NCBI GenBank assembly: GCA_007695015.1
Contig: REEN01000036.1
Span: forward strand, 1 to 40,955
Direction of reading: 5' to 3'
DNA: 40,955 bases
DNA from: Marinilabiliales bacterium
GTDB lineage: Bacteria; Bacteroidota; Bacteroidia; Bacteroidales; PUMT01
Part shown: one piece after another, positions 8,323-17,234 of the stretch
How positions within the stretch are numbered: the first letter of the stretch is position 1
Layout of the letters: each line of letters begins with the position of its first letter
Notes under the pieces: model-generated
The model's input: the letters and a program-made list of their open reading frames with translations, nothing else
Told to the model about the DNA's origin: nothing
Databases searched by the model: none
Program-made: the position numbers and the translations under genes

Positions 8323-10386
8323 ATGATCAACAAACATCTCACTGATCCGCGCAGCATAGTCGTCGTGGGTGGCTCCAATGATGTCAGGAAACCAGGGGGC
8401 AAGGTAGTAAAGAATATAATTGACAACGGGTATACAGGCGACCTCTTTGTTGCCAATCCCAAAGAAGATACTGTGCAGGGTGTTAAAAGCTACAGGAATA
8501 TGGAGGACCTCCCCGGGGCCGACCTTGCAATTCTGGCCGTTGCCGCCCGTCACTGCCTGCCTGCGATAGAGCTGCTGGCAAAAAAGAAGAGCACAAAAGC
8601 ATTCATAATACTTTCTGCCGGTTTCTCTGAAGAGAGTGCGGAGGGAGCAGAGATGGAAAGGAAGATAGTGGAGGTGATCAACTCAGCAGGTGCATGCCTT
8701 ATCGGTCCCAACTGCATCGGTATGATGAACGGCAGGCATGCAAGTGTCTTTACCACTCCGGTCCCCCGGCTGCATGAGGGGGGGGTGGACTTTGTTTCAG
8801 GATCTGGCGCAGTGGCGGTCTATACGATGGAGGCAGGTTATGATGTTGGACTTTCCTTCGCGTCGGTCTGGTCGGTAGGTAACAGCGCCCAGACCGGTGT
8901 GGAGGAGGTGGTGAAGTATCTGGATGAGACTTTCGACAGGCGTTCAAGCTCCAGGATCAAGCTGCTCTATATGGAGAGCGTGAAGAAACCCGATATGCTG
9001 CTCAGGCATGCTTCATCGCTTATCAGCAAGGGATGCAGGATTGCCGCAATAAAATCGGGATCATCGGAAGCGGGCAGCAGGGCTGCTACTTCGCATACCG
9101 GAGCTCTTGCAGGTTCTGATGCGGCAGTAAGTGCGCTGTTCCGCAAGGCGGGGATTGTGAGGTGCCGCAGCAGGCAGGAGCTTATTAACGTAGCAGGGGT
9201 ATTCATGCACAGTCCGCCGGCAGGTAACAGGTACGCCATAATAACACATGCCGGAGGTTCGGCGGTTATGCTTACCGACACCCTTTCGGAGGGCGGACTT
9301 GAGGTGCCGCCTATCGAGGGGGAGCACAGCCGGGAGCTGCTCTCCATGTTGTATCCCGGATCCTCGGTTGCCAATCCCATCGATTTTCTTGCCACGGGAA
9401 ACGCTGAACAGCTCGGCCATATCATTGACCATTGTGAGGAGAAGTTTGACAATATCGATGCAATGGCGGTTATTTTCGGGAGTCCCGGTCTGGCACCCGT
9501 GTTTGATGTGTATGACCTGCTTCATGAAAAGATGGATAGCTGCAGTAAACCGATATATCCTGTACTGCCTTCTGTAATAAATGCAGCAGAGGAGATCAGG
9601 GCCTTTACTGAACGGGGACGTTTCTGTTTCAGGGATGAAGTGGCGCTGGGGCAGGCGCTTAACATCGTTTCTTCGACGCCGCATCCTGTCCCGGCAACCG
9701 TTACATTGCCGGCCCTGGATAACGCAACGATCAGAGAGGTTGTGGAGAGTAATCCTGCAGGATACCTTGAACCGGGAGAGATCAACAGGCTGCTTGATGC
9801 AGCGGGGATCCCAAGGGTTGCAGAAGCCGTGACAAATGATCCCGGAGATGCCGTTTACAGGGCGGGGTTGTTCGGATACCCTGTCGTGATGAAGGTGGTA
9901 GGACCCCTGCACAAATCGGATGCCGGTGGTGTTGTGCTGAATATTGAAGATGAAGACCGGGTCAGGCATGAATTCGGCAGACTGATGTCAATTGAGGGTG
10001 CTGTGGCGGTCATGATACAGCCTATGTTGTCAGGCACCGAAATATTTGCCGGTGTCAAGCAAGAGCCCCCGTTCGGGCATTTGGTGCTTGGAGGACTTGG
10101 TGGAATTTTTGTCGAGGTTTTCAGCGATGTTGCCGGGGGACTGGCGCCATTGCACCAGGAAGAGGCGCTTGATATTATCGGTCGGATCAGGGGAAAAGCT
10201 GTTCTTGAGGGCACAAGGGGCCTGAAAGGGGTAAACACCGGCATGTTTGCCGATATACTGGTCAGGCTTTCTGCACTGGTGCAGGCCGCCCCCGAAATAG
10301 CTGAAATGGATCTGAACCCACTTCTCGGCACTCCCGACCGGGTGATAGCGGTGGATGCACGTATAAGTATAAATAAAACTACCTGA
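8323..10386 (+). CDS. ADP-forming acyl-CoA synthetase (fused alpha-beta type)
   Basis: A 687-residue protein of the ADP-forming acetate-CoA ligase family. The N-terminal CoA-binding Rossmann domain begins TDPRSIVVVGGSND, and two succinyl-CoA synthetase-like domains follow. SHTGALAGSD contains His258, the expected phospho-histidine. The C-terminal third is an ATP-grasp domain. The enzyme converts acyl-CoA, ADP and phosphate to the free acid, CoA and ATP, and is typical of fermentative organisms. The 50 bases after addB hold no obvious terminator, so it may be read through from the addAB operon or have its own promoter. It could accept acyl-CoA from the 2-oxoacid oxidoreductase at 18.7-21.4 kb; that link is inference. 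Acyl preference cannot be told from sequence. Confidence 0.88.
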   Translation: MINKHLTDPRSIVVVGGSNDVRKPGGKVVKNIIDNGYTGDLFVANPKEDTVQGVKSYRNMEDLPGADLAILAVAARHCLPAIELLAKKKSTKAFIILSAGFSEESAEGAEMERKIVEVINSAGACLIGPNCIGMMNGRHASVFTTPVPRLHEGGVDFVSGSGAVAVYTMEAGYDVGLSFASVWSVGNSAQTGVEEVVKYLDETFDRRSSSRIKLLYMESVKKPDMLLRHASSLISKGCRIAAIKSGSSEAGSRAATSHTGALAGSDAAVSALFRKAGIVRCRSRQELINVAGVFMHSPPAGNRYAIITHAGGSAVMLTDTLSEGGLEVPPIEGEHSRELLSMLYPGSSVANPIDFLATGNAEQLGHIIDHCEEKFDNIDAMAVIFGSPGLAPVFDVYDLLHEKMDSCSKPIYPVLPSVINAAEEIRAFTERGRFCFRDEVALGQALNIVSSTPHPVPATVTLPALDNATIREVVESNPAGYLEPGEINRLLDAAGIPRVAEAVTNDPGDAVYRAGLFGYPVVMKVVGPLHKSDAGGVVLNIEDEDRVRHEFGRLMSIEGAVAVMIQPMLSGTEIFAGVKQEPPFGHLVLGGLGGIFVEVFSDVAGGLAPLHQEEALDIIGRIRGKAVLEGTRGLKGVNTGMFADILVRLSALVQAAPEIAEMDLNPLLGTPDRVIAVDARISINKTT

Positions 10387-10390
10387 CACC

Positions 10391-10405
10391 CGGGGCTCTG
10401 CCCCG
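10391..10405. terminator. GC hairpin between convergent genes
   Basis: A perfect 6-bp stem, CGGGGC/GCCCCG, with the loop TCT lies in the 26 bases between the convergent stops of the acyl-CoA synthetase and the antiporter. There is no T-tract, so it is either a weak terminator for both strands or only an RNA 3' end stabiliser. Confidence 0.45.
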
Positions 10406-10412
10406 TCATAAC

Positions 10413-13412
10413 CTATTGATTGGTTTCTGTGGCACCTGAATCTTTCCTGCCCTCTTTATCCTGGTAGGGGGGGCAGATGTAGATCTTCGCATGGTCCTTG
10501 ACCTTGACCACCGGAGCATAAAGCATGGCTGGGGCATCGATAGGTTTTTCCCTGCTTGTTACATACACATGACCCTGCATAAGTATGCCTGTCTTATCTT
10601 TAATGGTGACGCTTTCTTCGTCGCCCGGGAAAATCACCTCTCCTGTGGATATCCATTTTTTCAGCTTGTTTCGCCTCCACTTGTTGTAGGGCTCCATTTT
10701 AGCCAGGTAGTTTTCAACAAAACGGCTGCCGGCTATCTTCCATAACCTCAGCTCCAGCTCGGGTGACTCCTTCATGAGCTTCTCCATCATTTTGACAGGA
10801 AGCTTCAGGGCAGTCACCGGCTGTTCGGCAGTGACGGTGGCAGTGCGGGAAACACCCATAAGTGGAGCCATTTCGCCTATAACGGTGCCCGGGCCGAGGA
10901 TGTCGATTACCGAATTGCCCATCTCAACTATTACATTTCCCCTGAGTATGACAAACAGGCCTTCGCCTGATTTGTCCTGCTTTGAAAGCTTTTCGCCTAC
11001 CGAGAACACCCTTGTTGTAAAGGATGCAACAACCTTATTGAATACTTCAGGCTCCAGCCCCTTGAGCCATTCAGCCTCATTAAGCATTTTCATCGCTTCG
11101 GGAGCTTTATACTGCGGCGGCCGGTCAATGAGTGATTTCATCTGGGCTTCAATGCCGCCAAGCATCTTGGCTGCCTCGTCCGGCTCTATTCTGCCGCCCT
11201 TGAGAAGCCTTTTTACGGTGTTTCGCTGGTGGTTCAGGGTCGATCTGATCGCCTGCCTTGTTTCGATGGCATTATAGATCTCAGGGAAAGCCTCTTTGAG
11301 GTTTCTCAGGAATGTAAGACCCTGAATGCGGTTTTCGGCTATTTCGTCTTCAATGATGGTCAGGTTGCGTGCTTCCTTGCTGTCATCGCCGGCATCGGAG
11401 CTGACCGACATATGAAGGCTTGCCACCAACTTCTCAACCTCTTCCTGGGCCGTCACAAATCCCCTGGCGGAGTCATAACTGACTGCCAGCCTTTCGAAGA
11501 AAAAGCGTTCGGCAATTCTTCCAACCACAGGAATGGACTGCATAATGTTCATGTACCTGGGCGTTTTCCAGAACTGCTCAAGGTCCTTTCTCTGTGAGAG
11601 GGATATATTGCCTCCGGCATCAAGCAGAACGTCAATATCATCAGAAAGCTGCTGTACAGCGGCGGGGCCCAGGAGTCCCTCACTGAACTGCCGCCAGTAG
11701 CTTGCCTTCTCTTTCTGAAGGAGCCGTTTCCTGGTTTCTGATATTGCTTCCAGCTGTAACTCCTTCTGTTCATCTTCTGCTTCCTGATCATCAGGTTTTT
11801 CAGGCAGGTACTCTTTAACGGCATTCCAGTTTGCACCACTCATAAACCTGTCTTCTTTAAGTTTTTCTATTGCATTTTCCGTACTTCTGTGGATATATCT
11901 TTTGGCACTCTCCACCATGGCAAGTTTTGCCGAGCCAACGCGTGTGAGTCCCAGTTTCTCAACCAGGGTTTTTATGGTTGTGGCATTGACAAGGGAGTAC
12001 AGGATCACCATACCGGCAGTAAGCGAAAGGATCTCGTTACGGATATTTTCGGCTATGCTCATTTCCGAAGCGACAATAAGCGCCAGTGCCAGTGAGATGG
12101 CACCCCTTAGTCCGCCCCACCAAACCACTACCCCATCCTTTTTTGAGAGGCCGTAACCAACCCTGGCCATAAGCGGGTAGAAACCGGTTATAACCAGAGC
12201 CCTGATAATAATGGTTGCAAAATATAGTATCAACAATATCAGCAGGTCGGAAGGGGCAAAGGTAATGCTCCGGGCTATGACAACGCCAACGATGAGGAAT
12301 ATCAGTGTGTTGGCTATGAAGGCGGCAAGCTCCCAGAATTCGTGGAGGAAGTGTCCTACCTCCGGACTGATGCGGGTGCGCCCGGCACCTGCCATAATTA
12401 CCCCGAATGCAACCACCGCAAGAATTCCCGATACATGAAAAAATCCCTCGGCAACGAAAAAGGAGAGGTAAGCGGCACCGATTATGACAGTTATTTCGAA
12501 GAGGGCATCATTGAAAACCCTCTTTACCCAGTTAATAACTATAATACCGATAAGGATCCCGATAAAGGTGCCTCCAAGGGCAACCTTTATGAATTCGAGC
12601 AGTACAGGCGTGTCACTGCCGGCGCCGGTTATTGAAAGCAGGAGCACCATGAAGATAACGATGGCTGTACCATCATTCAGTAGCGATTCGCTCTCAATAA
12701 GGGTCCCCAGCTTTTTGCTGGCCCCTAGCTCCTTGAGGATGGATACAACGGCCACAGGGTCGGTGGCGCAGACTATAACGCCAAATAAAAGGGCCACGGG
12801 CCATGTCCAGTGATGCAGTCCGAGTCCCAGTCCCTTTATTCCCATGGCCGTTGCTCCGGTAAGGACAAGGGCCACTATTATTCCCGGTACGGCAAGTATA
12901 AACCCGTTTCCTACCGATTTTTTGAAAGTATGAATATCAAGGGCGAAGGCAGCCTCAAAGAGGAGTGCCGGCAGGAACACAAACAGTATGATGTGCGGAT
13001 CTATGTTACCGGCCCAGTTAACGGACTGGGCAAGGATACCGAGATCGATACGGAAGGATCCGAAGCCGATTATGCCAAAAATGCCGAAACGGCTGGCAAA
13101 TCCCAACAAAAGCCCGAATACAAAAAGGGTGATGGTAAAAGGAAGGGGACTTTTCTTGAGGAAGTGCCTGGTTGCTGTTCCTATAAAAAGGGCTAGTATG
13201 ATAAAGAAAAGCGGGCTCATATCGCCATCATGGTGGTCGGCGCCTGAGTGGTCGTGTCCGCCTGCTGTCCCCTCGGCATACATTTCATAAATTTCTGAGC
13301 TATGCCACGGTGCTGATTCTCCGGGCGGGGCTGCAAGGGAAGATTGGGAAAAAAATAAAAAAGGCAGGGAGAAAATAATTCCGGCAAATAAAAAAGTTGT
13401 GAACTTTTGCAT
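10413..13412 (-). CDS. CPA1-type cation/proton antiporter with cyclic-nucleotide-binding-like domain
   Basis: A 999-residue membrane protein, much longer than a bare NhaP-type exchanger (about 400-550). Residues 1-28 look like a signal peptide. Next comes a His/Asp-rich stretch (residues 53-64, GHDHSGADHHDG), then 12-13 hydrophobic segments to about residue 480. The CPA1 motifs are present: CATDPVAVVSILK around 215-227 and ESLLNDGTAIVIF at 242-254. A long helical cytoplasmic region follows, and a cyclic-nucleotide-binding-like domain at about 785-905 with GEMAPLMGVSRTA (Arg856), the phosphate-binding cassette pattern. The layout resembles plant SOS1 Na+/H+ exchangers. It should expel Na+ or K+ in exchange for protons under control of the soluble tail. 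Ion and ligand are not resolved by sequence. It is transcribed alone, convergent with the acyl-CoA synthetase. Confidence 0.88.
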   Translation of the reverse strand: MQKFTTFLFAGIIFSLPFLFFSQSSLAAPPGESAPWHSSEIYEMYAEGTAGGHDHSGADHHDGDMSPLFFIILALFIGTATRHFLKKSPLPFTITLFVFGLLLGFASRFGIFGIIGFGSFRIDLGILAQSVNWAGNIDPHIILFVFLPALLFEAAFALDIHTFKKSVGNGFILAVPGIIVALVLTGATAMGIKGLGLGLHHWTWPVALLFGVIVCATDPVAVVSILKELGASKKLGTLIESESLLNDGTAIVIFMVLLLSITGAGSDTPVLLEFIKVALGGTFIGILIGIIVINWVKRVFNDALFEITVIIGAAYLSFFVAEGFFHVSGILAVVAFGVIMAGAGRTRISPEVGHFLHEFWELAAFIANTLIFLIVGVVIARSITFAPSDLLILLILYFATIIIRALVITGFYPLMARVGYGLSKKDGVVVWWGGLRGAISLALALIVASEMSIAENIRNEILSLTAGMVILYSLVNATTIKTLVEKLGLTRVGSAKLAMVESAKRYIHRSTENAIEKLKEDRFMSGANWNAVKEYLPEKPDDQEAEDEQKELQLEAISETRKRLLQKEKASYWRQFSEGLLGPAAVQQLSDDIDVLLDAGGNISLSQRKDLEQFWKTPRYMNIMQSIPVVGRIAERFFFERLAVSYDSARGFVTAQEEVEKLVASLHMSVSSDAGDDSKEARNLTIIEDEIAENRIQGLTFLRNLKEAFPEIYNAIETRQAIRSTLNHQRNTVKRLLKGGRIEPDEAAKMLGGIEAQMKSLIDRPPQYKAPEAMKMLNEAEWLKGLEPEVFNKVVASFTTRVFSVGEKLSKQDKSGEGLFVILRGNVIVEMGNSVIDILGPGTVIGEMAPLMGVSRTATVTAEQPVTALKLPVKMMEKLMKESPELELRLWKIAGSRFVENYLAKMEPYNKWRRNKLKKWISTGEVIFPGDEESVTIKDKTGILMQGHVYVTSREKPIDAPAMLYAPVVKVKDHAKIYICPPYQDKEGRKDSGATETNQ

Positions 13413-13503
13413 GATCTGAAGAAGTTTAATGGTTATTTCAGTCTTCTGACACGATCACTAAAAGTACAAAAAAATTTTGTTCTCGCAGATAATAATTTAT
13501 GCC

Positions 13504-13535
13504 AAAAAAAAGCGGGCAATGAACCCGCTTTTTTT
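13504..13535 (-). terminator. Strong intrinsic terminator of the AKR cassette
   Basis: A GC stem, GCGGG at 13512-13516 and CCCGC at 13524-13528, is flanked by eight A on one side and seven T on the other. The hairpin therefore ends in a U-tract on either strand. It sits 47 bases past the stop of the minus-strand aldo/keto reductase, and upstream of the antiporter start on the same strand, so it separates the two transcription units. Confidence 0.85.
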
Positions 13536-13582
13536 CACCTGAAGGAGATGTTTTAATATGAACCTGCTGGTGCCGTATTGTA

Positions 13583-14758
13583 TTACCCTGTAAGGAATTC
13601 CCGGGGGACCATACGGATCCTGTCGATATCCCTGATCTTTTCTGCAACATCAAATCCCTGTATGCATTTCACATTGCAGGAATCGCAATTTGCACACGCA
13701 TCTCCGTCTATCTCCAGTTTATCCATGGTTTCGCGCGCAAGCGCTGTTCGACTGTATCCGTAGGCATACATGTAGGAACGCATGATCTCGTTGACAGGCA
13801 GGTCTCTTATGCACTGGTCCGCACACTTTTCACATCCTAGGCAGAACATACCGGTATCTGCCTGGTCAATCCTGAGATCCCTCAATTCATCAGGGGTCAG
13901 ACCAATGTCATGATTGACTTCAAAGTTTTCCTCAAGTTCCTGGAATGTATCCATACCCGGAATGGAAGAGTGAATGTTGGGATTCTGAAAAACATATTTT
14001 AGAGCCGCCTTTACATTGATAGGATCCTTCCTTTCCCTGTCCCAGTATGCACCTGCCATCGTCTTCATTGCAATGATGCCGGTTCCTGCAGCAGCAGCAT
14101 AGTCGATGGCTTCATTTATTTCATTGAAATGCTCCATCCGGAAGTTATATGCTGTAAAGACCACATCATATACACCGCTGTCTGCAACAGCCCGTATCAC
14201 CTCGGGTTCGTTCGAGTGAGTCGATACAGTAAGGAACCGGGCTTTACCCTGTTCCTTTATTTTGGAGAAAGCTTTAAGCCTGGTTTCATCAAGAGTATGC
14301 TCGCGCGATGCCGATGCATGAAGTCCCAGCATATCAACATAGTCCAGTCCCAGTCGTCCGAGACTGGTTTCGAACGCCTCCATGATCTGTTCTTCGGTAT
14401 CGCCTCTGAGTCTTGTTGCAATATAATATGAATCCCTGTCCCTGTTTTTCAGCACCTGGCCCAGCATCTCTTCGTTCCTGCCGTTATTGTATCCGTGGGC
14501 GGTATCAATCAATGTCATGCCCATGTCAAGCGCCAGGTTGACGATCCGGGGATTATCGGAACGCACGAAGCCAAGGTTCACGAGCGGCAGTTTGATTCCG
14601 GTTTTTCCGAGTGTCCGGTATATTATCCCGTTTTCTGCTGTCAGGGACTTACCATGGGTTGTGGCTGCCCTCAGGGGACCGGCAGCTGTGAGGAGTCCGC
14701 CGGCAGCTCCTGCAGCAGAAAGCTTAAGGAACTTTCTGCGGTCAAATGATCTTTGCAT
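13583..14758 (-). CDS. Tat-exported aldo/keto reductase with two 4Fe-4S-type clusters; catalytic Lys replaced
   Basis: A 391-residue protein. The N-terminus has a twin-arginine motif, DRRKFLK, then an Ala/Gly-rich hydrophobic stretch, so folded export is likely. The aldo/keto reductase barrel follows: Asp85 and Tyr90 in LIDTAHGY and His147 in MLGLHAS. The tetrad Lys position reads Arg116 (IATRLRG). The C-terminus has two CxxCxxCxxxC sets, C306/309/312/316 and C355/358/361/365, as in bacterial ferredoxins. The last gene of a three-gene minus-strand cassette, it is paralogous to the gene at 15763-16947, which keeps Lys. The protein may be an oxidoreductase using cluster electrons rather than NADPH, or have lost classic AKR chemistry. 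Substrate unknown. Confidence 0.88.
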   Translation of the reverse strand: MQRSFDRRKFLKLSAAGAAGGLLTAAGPLRAATTHGKSLTAENGIIYRTLGKTGIKLPLVNLGFVRSDNPRIVNLALDMGMTLIDTAHGYNNGRNEEMLGQVLKNRDRDSYYIATRLRGDTEEQIMEAFETSLGRLGLDYVDMLGLHASASREHTLDETRLKAFSKIKEQGKARFLTVSTHSNEPEVIRAVADSGVYDVVFTAYNFRMEHFNEINEAIDYAAAAGTGIIAMKTMAGAYWDRERKDPINVKAALKYVFQNPNIHSSIPGMDTFQELEENFEVNHDIGLTPDELRDLRIDQADTGMFCLGCEKCADQCIRDLPVNEIMRSYMYAYGYSRTALARETMDKLEIDGDACANCDSCNVKCIQGFDVAEKIRDIDRIRMVPREFLTG

Positions 14759-14825
14759 TCAGTTATATATTATGAGGTTAATATTAAATATCAGGTTGCA
14801 GCTGATGCTTTTTCCTGAAACTGCT

Positions 14826-15716
14826 TTAATTCCCTGAGAAAAGGGCCAGATATTTCTCCTGCAGCTCACTGTTTTCAAGATTGTAGTATCCGTAGAGCCG
14901 GTTGCCTTTCCATACTATGCCAACTTCACCGTTCCACCTGTCAGCTACCCTGTGTACACCCTCCTGCAGATCTGCATCTTGTCCGCTGAATTCATAATAG
15001 CTGGCAAGTAACTGCCGGCTCTCTTCTTTTGTCTCATTCTCAATCAGAAACAGGTTGTACCTCTCTCCCTCTCTCTCATAGGTGCTGACAAATGCACGCG
15101 ACAGGAACTGGTGGCCAAGGAAGTTGGTGTTGATGAACTCTTCGGAGAACGCCACTTTGTGTTCTTCTGGCAGACTCGTTACAATTGCGGGAAATTGCGG
15201 GTCGGGATCGATCATGTCTGAAACATGACGGGCCAGCTTATTCATTGCCTGCTCTGTATCAGCCGAGCGGTCATGACTCCTGATCTTGACGTAGCAATCG
15301 CCGACAAAGAAGTGCAGGACTCCGGGCGCCCTGTACCCCTGCACCCCGATATCAACCAGCTCGGGTGACATGGGGCGTTCCTGTGAGTATACGCCGAATG
15401 CGCGTACGGGACCTCCCTGCCTGTAAATTTCCATTACAATGTACACGCTTTCGTCTTCCGTGCTGATATATTCAGCCCAGAAGAGCTCGATGAAGTCATA
15501 TGCATAGAAAAGGTCAGCCGCCCCGTTTATGATGTCCCACAATGTTTCTGGTGTATATACATCGATATCGGACTGCCTTTCCCAGCCGTCAATTGCCGGA
15601 AAGTACCTGTCCGGTCCGGCTTTGAGGGGACCGGAAAAGCCTGAAAGGATAAGCAGTACTGCAATAATTCCCGGTAAAACCGTTTTTCTGTTGGTGAAGT
15701 AATTACGTGTCTTCAT
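14826..15716 (-). CDS. Exported DUF6599-type protein
   Basis: About 296 residues starting at the ATG at 15716, where a signal peptide begins (MKTRNYFTNRKT, then a hydrophobic core, likely cleavage near LKA-GPD). The open frame extends 13 codons further, to 15755. The stretch TLWDIINGAADLFYAYDF resembles the DUF6599 signature of an N-terminal 'IYEYINGGAELYLSYGF'-like segment; this is recalled family knowledge and not a search. Otherwise alpha/beta with many aromatic residues and no recognisable active site. It lies between the two aldo/keto reductase paralogs, 46 bases after one and 67 before the other, so all three are likely co-transcribed. Function unknown; the context suggests a periplasmic partner of the reductases. 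Confidence 0.72.
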   Translation of the reverse strand: MKTRNYFTNRKTVLPGIIAVLLILSGFSGPLKAGPDRYFPAIDGWERQSDIDVYTPETLWDIINGAADLFYAYDFIELFWAEYISTEDESVYIVMEIYRQGGPVRAFGVYSQERPMSPELVDIGVQGYRAPGVLHFFVGDCYVKIRSHDRSADTEQAMNKLARHVSDMIDPDPQFPAIVTSLPEEHKVAFSEEFINTNFLGHQFLSRAFVSTYEREGERYNLFLIENETKEESRQLLASYYEFSGQDADLQEGVHRVADRWNGEVGIVWKGNRLYGYYNLENSELQEKYLALFSGN

Positions 15717-15762
15717 ATCTTTTGTTTTTCCTGTGTTACAAAAATACCGTGCCAATATCTCT

Positions 15763-16947
15763 CTATGTTATGAATTCTGACGGGACCTGGCGTATTCTGT
15801 CAATATCTTTGATCTTGCCGGCTACATCGAATCCCTGGGTGCATTTTACCGCGCAGGAAGTGCAGCTTTCACATGCAGGGCCTATCAGGTCAAGCGAATC
15901 CATTGTTGCCCGGGAAAGGGAGAGGTCCCTGTATCCGTAGGCATACATGTAGGATCGCATCATATCGGGCACAGGTAATTTTTGGCGACATTGTGCCGTG
16001 CACTTTTCACAGCCAAGGCAGTACATGCCCGTATCTGCAGTGTCAAGCCTCAGATCGCCAATCTCACCGGGTGTCATGGATATATCCTTCATGACTTCAA
16101 AGTTGTCTTCCAGCTCCTGGAAGGCAGTAACGCCGGGAATTGAGGTGTGAATATTCTCATTCTGCAGCGCCCACTTCAGGGCGGCCCTGGTATTTATCGG
16201 GTCCTGGCGTTCCCTGTCCCAGTATGCTCCGGCCATGGTTTTCATTACGATTACACCCAGTCCGGCCCCGGCAGCTTCGGCAATCGCGTCTTTCAGATCC
16301 GGGAGATTTCCCATGTTGAAGTTATAGGCAGGGCAAACAACATCATACTCGCCGCTTTCTACGGCAGCCCTGATAACTTCCGGTTCGTTCGAGTGGGTTG
16401 TGACACCTATAAACCTGGTGCGGCCCTGTTCCCTGAGCTTCATGAGTGCTCCCAGATGTTCCTCCTGCAGCACCGCTTCGCGTGAAGAGGGGCCATGAAG
16501 GTACAGTATGTCTACATAATCCAGCTTCAATCTTTCCAGGCTTATTTCAAAGGTTGATATAAACTCTTCGGTCGACATATCTGTGCCCCTTGCACTTACC
16601 TTTGTTGCCAGGTAGAAAGAGTCCCTGGGCCTGTTTTCGAGAAGCTGTCCCAGCATCTCCTCGTTCCTGCCGTTCTGGTAGCCGTGTGCCGTGTCAAGCA
16701 GGGTCATTCCCCCGTCAAGCGCCATGGTAACGATCCTTGGGTTGTCTACTCTCATAACCCCGAGATTCACCACCGGAAGGCTCATGCCTGTCCGCCCGAG
16801 CGTCCTGTGAATTATCCCATTGGTTGCAGTGGTTTTAGAAAAGGTGGAAGTACCGGCATGCAGCGACCCGCTCCCGGCCAGAATGCTTCCGGCTGCTCCT
16901 GCTGCCGAAAGTTTCAGGAAATTTCTACGGTCAAGTGATCTGCTCAT
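15763..16947 (-). CDS. Tat-exported aldo/keto reductase with two 4Fe-4S-type clusters
   Basis: A 394-residue paralog of the protein encoded at 13583-14758. It has the twin-arginine motif DRRNFLK and an Ala/Gly-rich export segment. It keeps the full aldo/keto reductase tetrad: Asp85, Tyr90, Lys116 (LATKVSA) and His151. Two C-terminal CxxCxxCxxxC sets lie at C310/313/316/320 and C359/362/365/369, followed by QGFDVAGKIKDIDRIR, which is nearly shared with the paralog. First gene of the cassette, with the DUF6599-type gene 46 bases downstream. Probably a periplasmic oxidoreductase that can link a carbonyl or sugar substrate to iron-sulfur electron transfer. Substrate unknown. No clear promoter was found in the 287 bp upstream on this strand. 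Confidence 0.9.
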   Translation of the reverse strand: MSRSLDRRNFLKLSAAGAAGSILAGSGSLHAGTSTFSKTTATNGIIHRTLGRTGMSLPVVNLGVMRVDNPRIVTMALDGGMTLLDTAHGYQNGRNEEMLGQLLENRPRDSFYLATKVSARGTDMSTEEFISTFEISLERLKLDYVDILYLHGPSSREAVLQEEHLGALMKLREQGRTRFIGVTTHSNEPEVIRAAVESGEYDVVCPAYNFNMGNLPDLKDAIAEAAGAGLGVIVMKTMAGAYWDRERQDPINTRAALKWALQNENIHTSIPGVTAFQELEDNFEVMKDISMTPGEIGDLRLDTADTGMYCLGCEKCTAQCRQKLPVPDMMRSYMYAYGYRDLSLSRATMDSLDLIGPACESCTSCAVKCTQGFDVAGKIKDIDRIRQVPSEFIT

Positions 16948-17206
16948 AGCAAAAAAATTTTGAGGGTTTCTATCATTATATTTATATATGACAATAGTGA
17001 GTATCTATTTGCATTTTAAGATTTTGATACTCTATAAAAACGGAAAAATAACAAAATATTGGCCGTTAATAAGCAATACTTTTGCAATATATATCTGGAT
17101 TAATTATACATAACTGCGGTCTGGTTGCTGCCCCTGCAGGTTTTCTCATGACTAAAATCATGTATGTTAAGCAGCAGGAATCCCGGTTTTCAAGGTTAAA
17201 ACAGCA

Positions 17207-17214
17207 TATCTTTG
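17207..17214 (+). promoter_or_regulatory. Candidate -7 element for the aminotransferase gene
   Basis: TATCTTTG matches the Bacteroidota -7 box TAnnTTTG exactly and lies 20 bases before the start codon. No good -33 TTTG is seen at the right distance. A second exact match, TACTTTTG at 17077-17084, lies further upstream in the same gap. The rest of the 287-bp gap (16948-17234) is A/T-rich and holds nothing else that I recognise. Confidence 0.4.
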
Positions 17215-17234
17215 CTCTAATAATATCTTAAAAC

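Noticed and set aside
9061-9969. Minus-strand frame of 302 codons
   Set aside because: Antisense to the acyl-CoA synthetase, no start context and no family resemblance.
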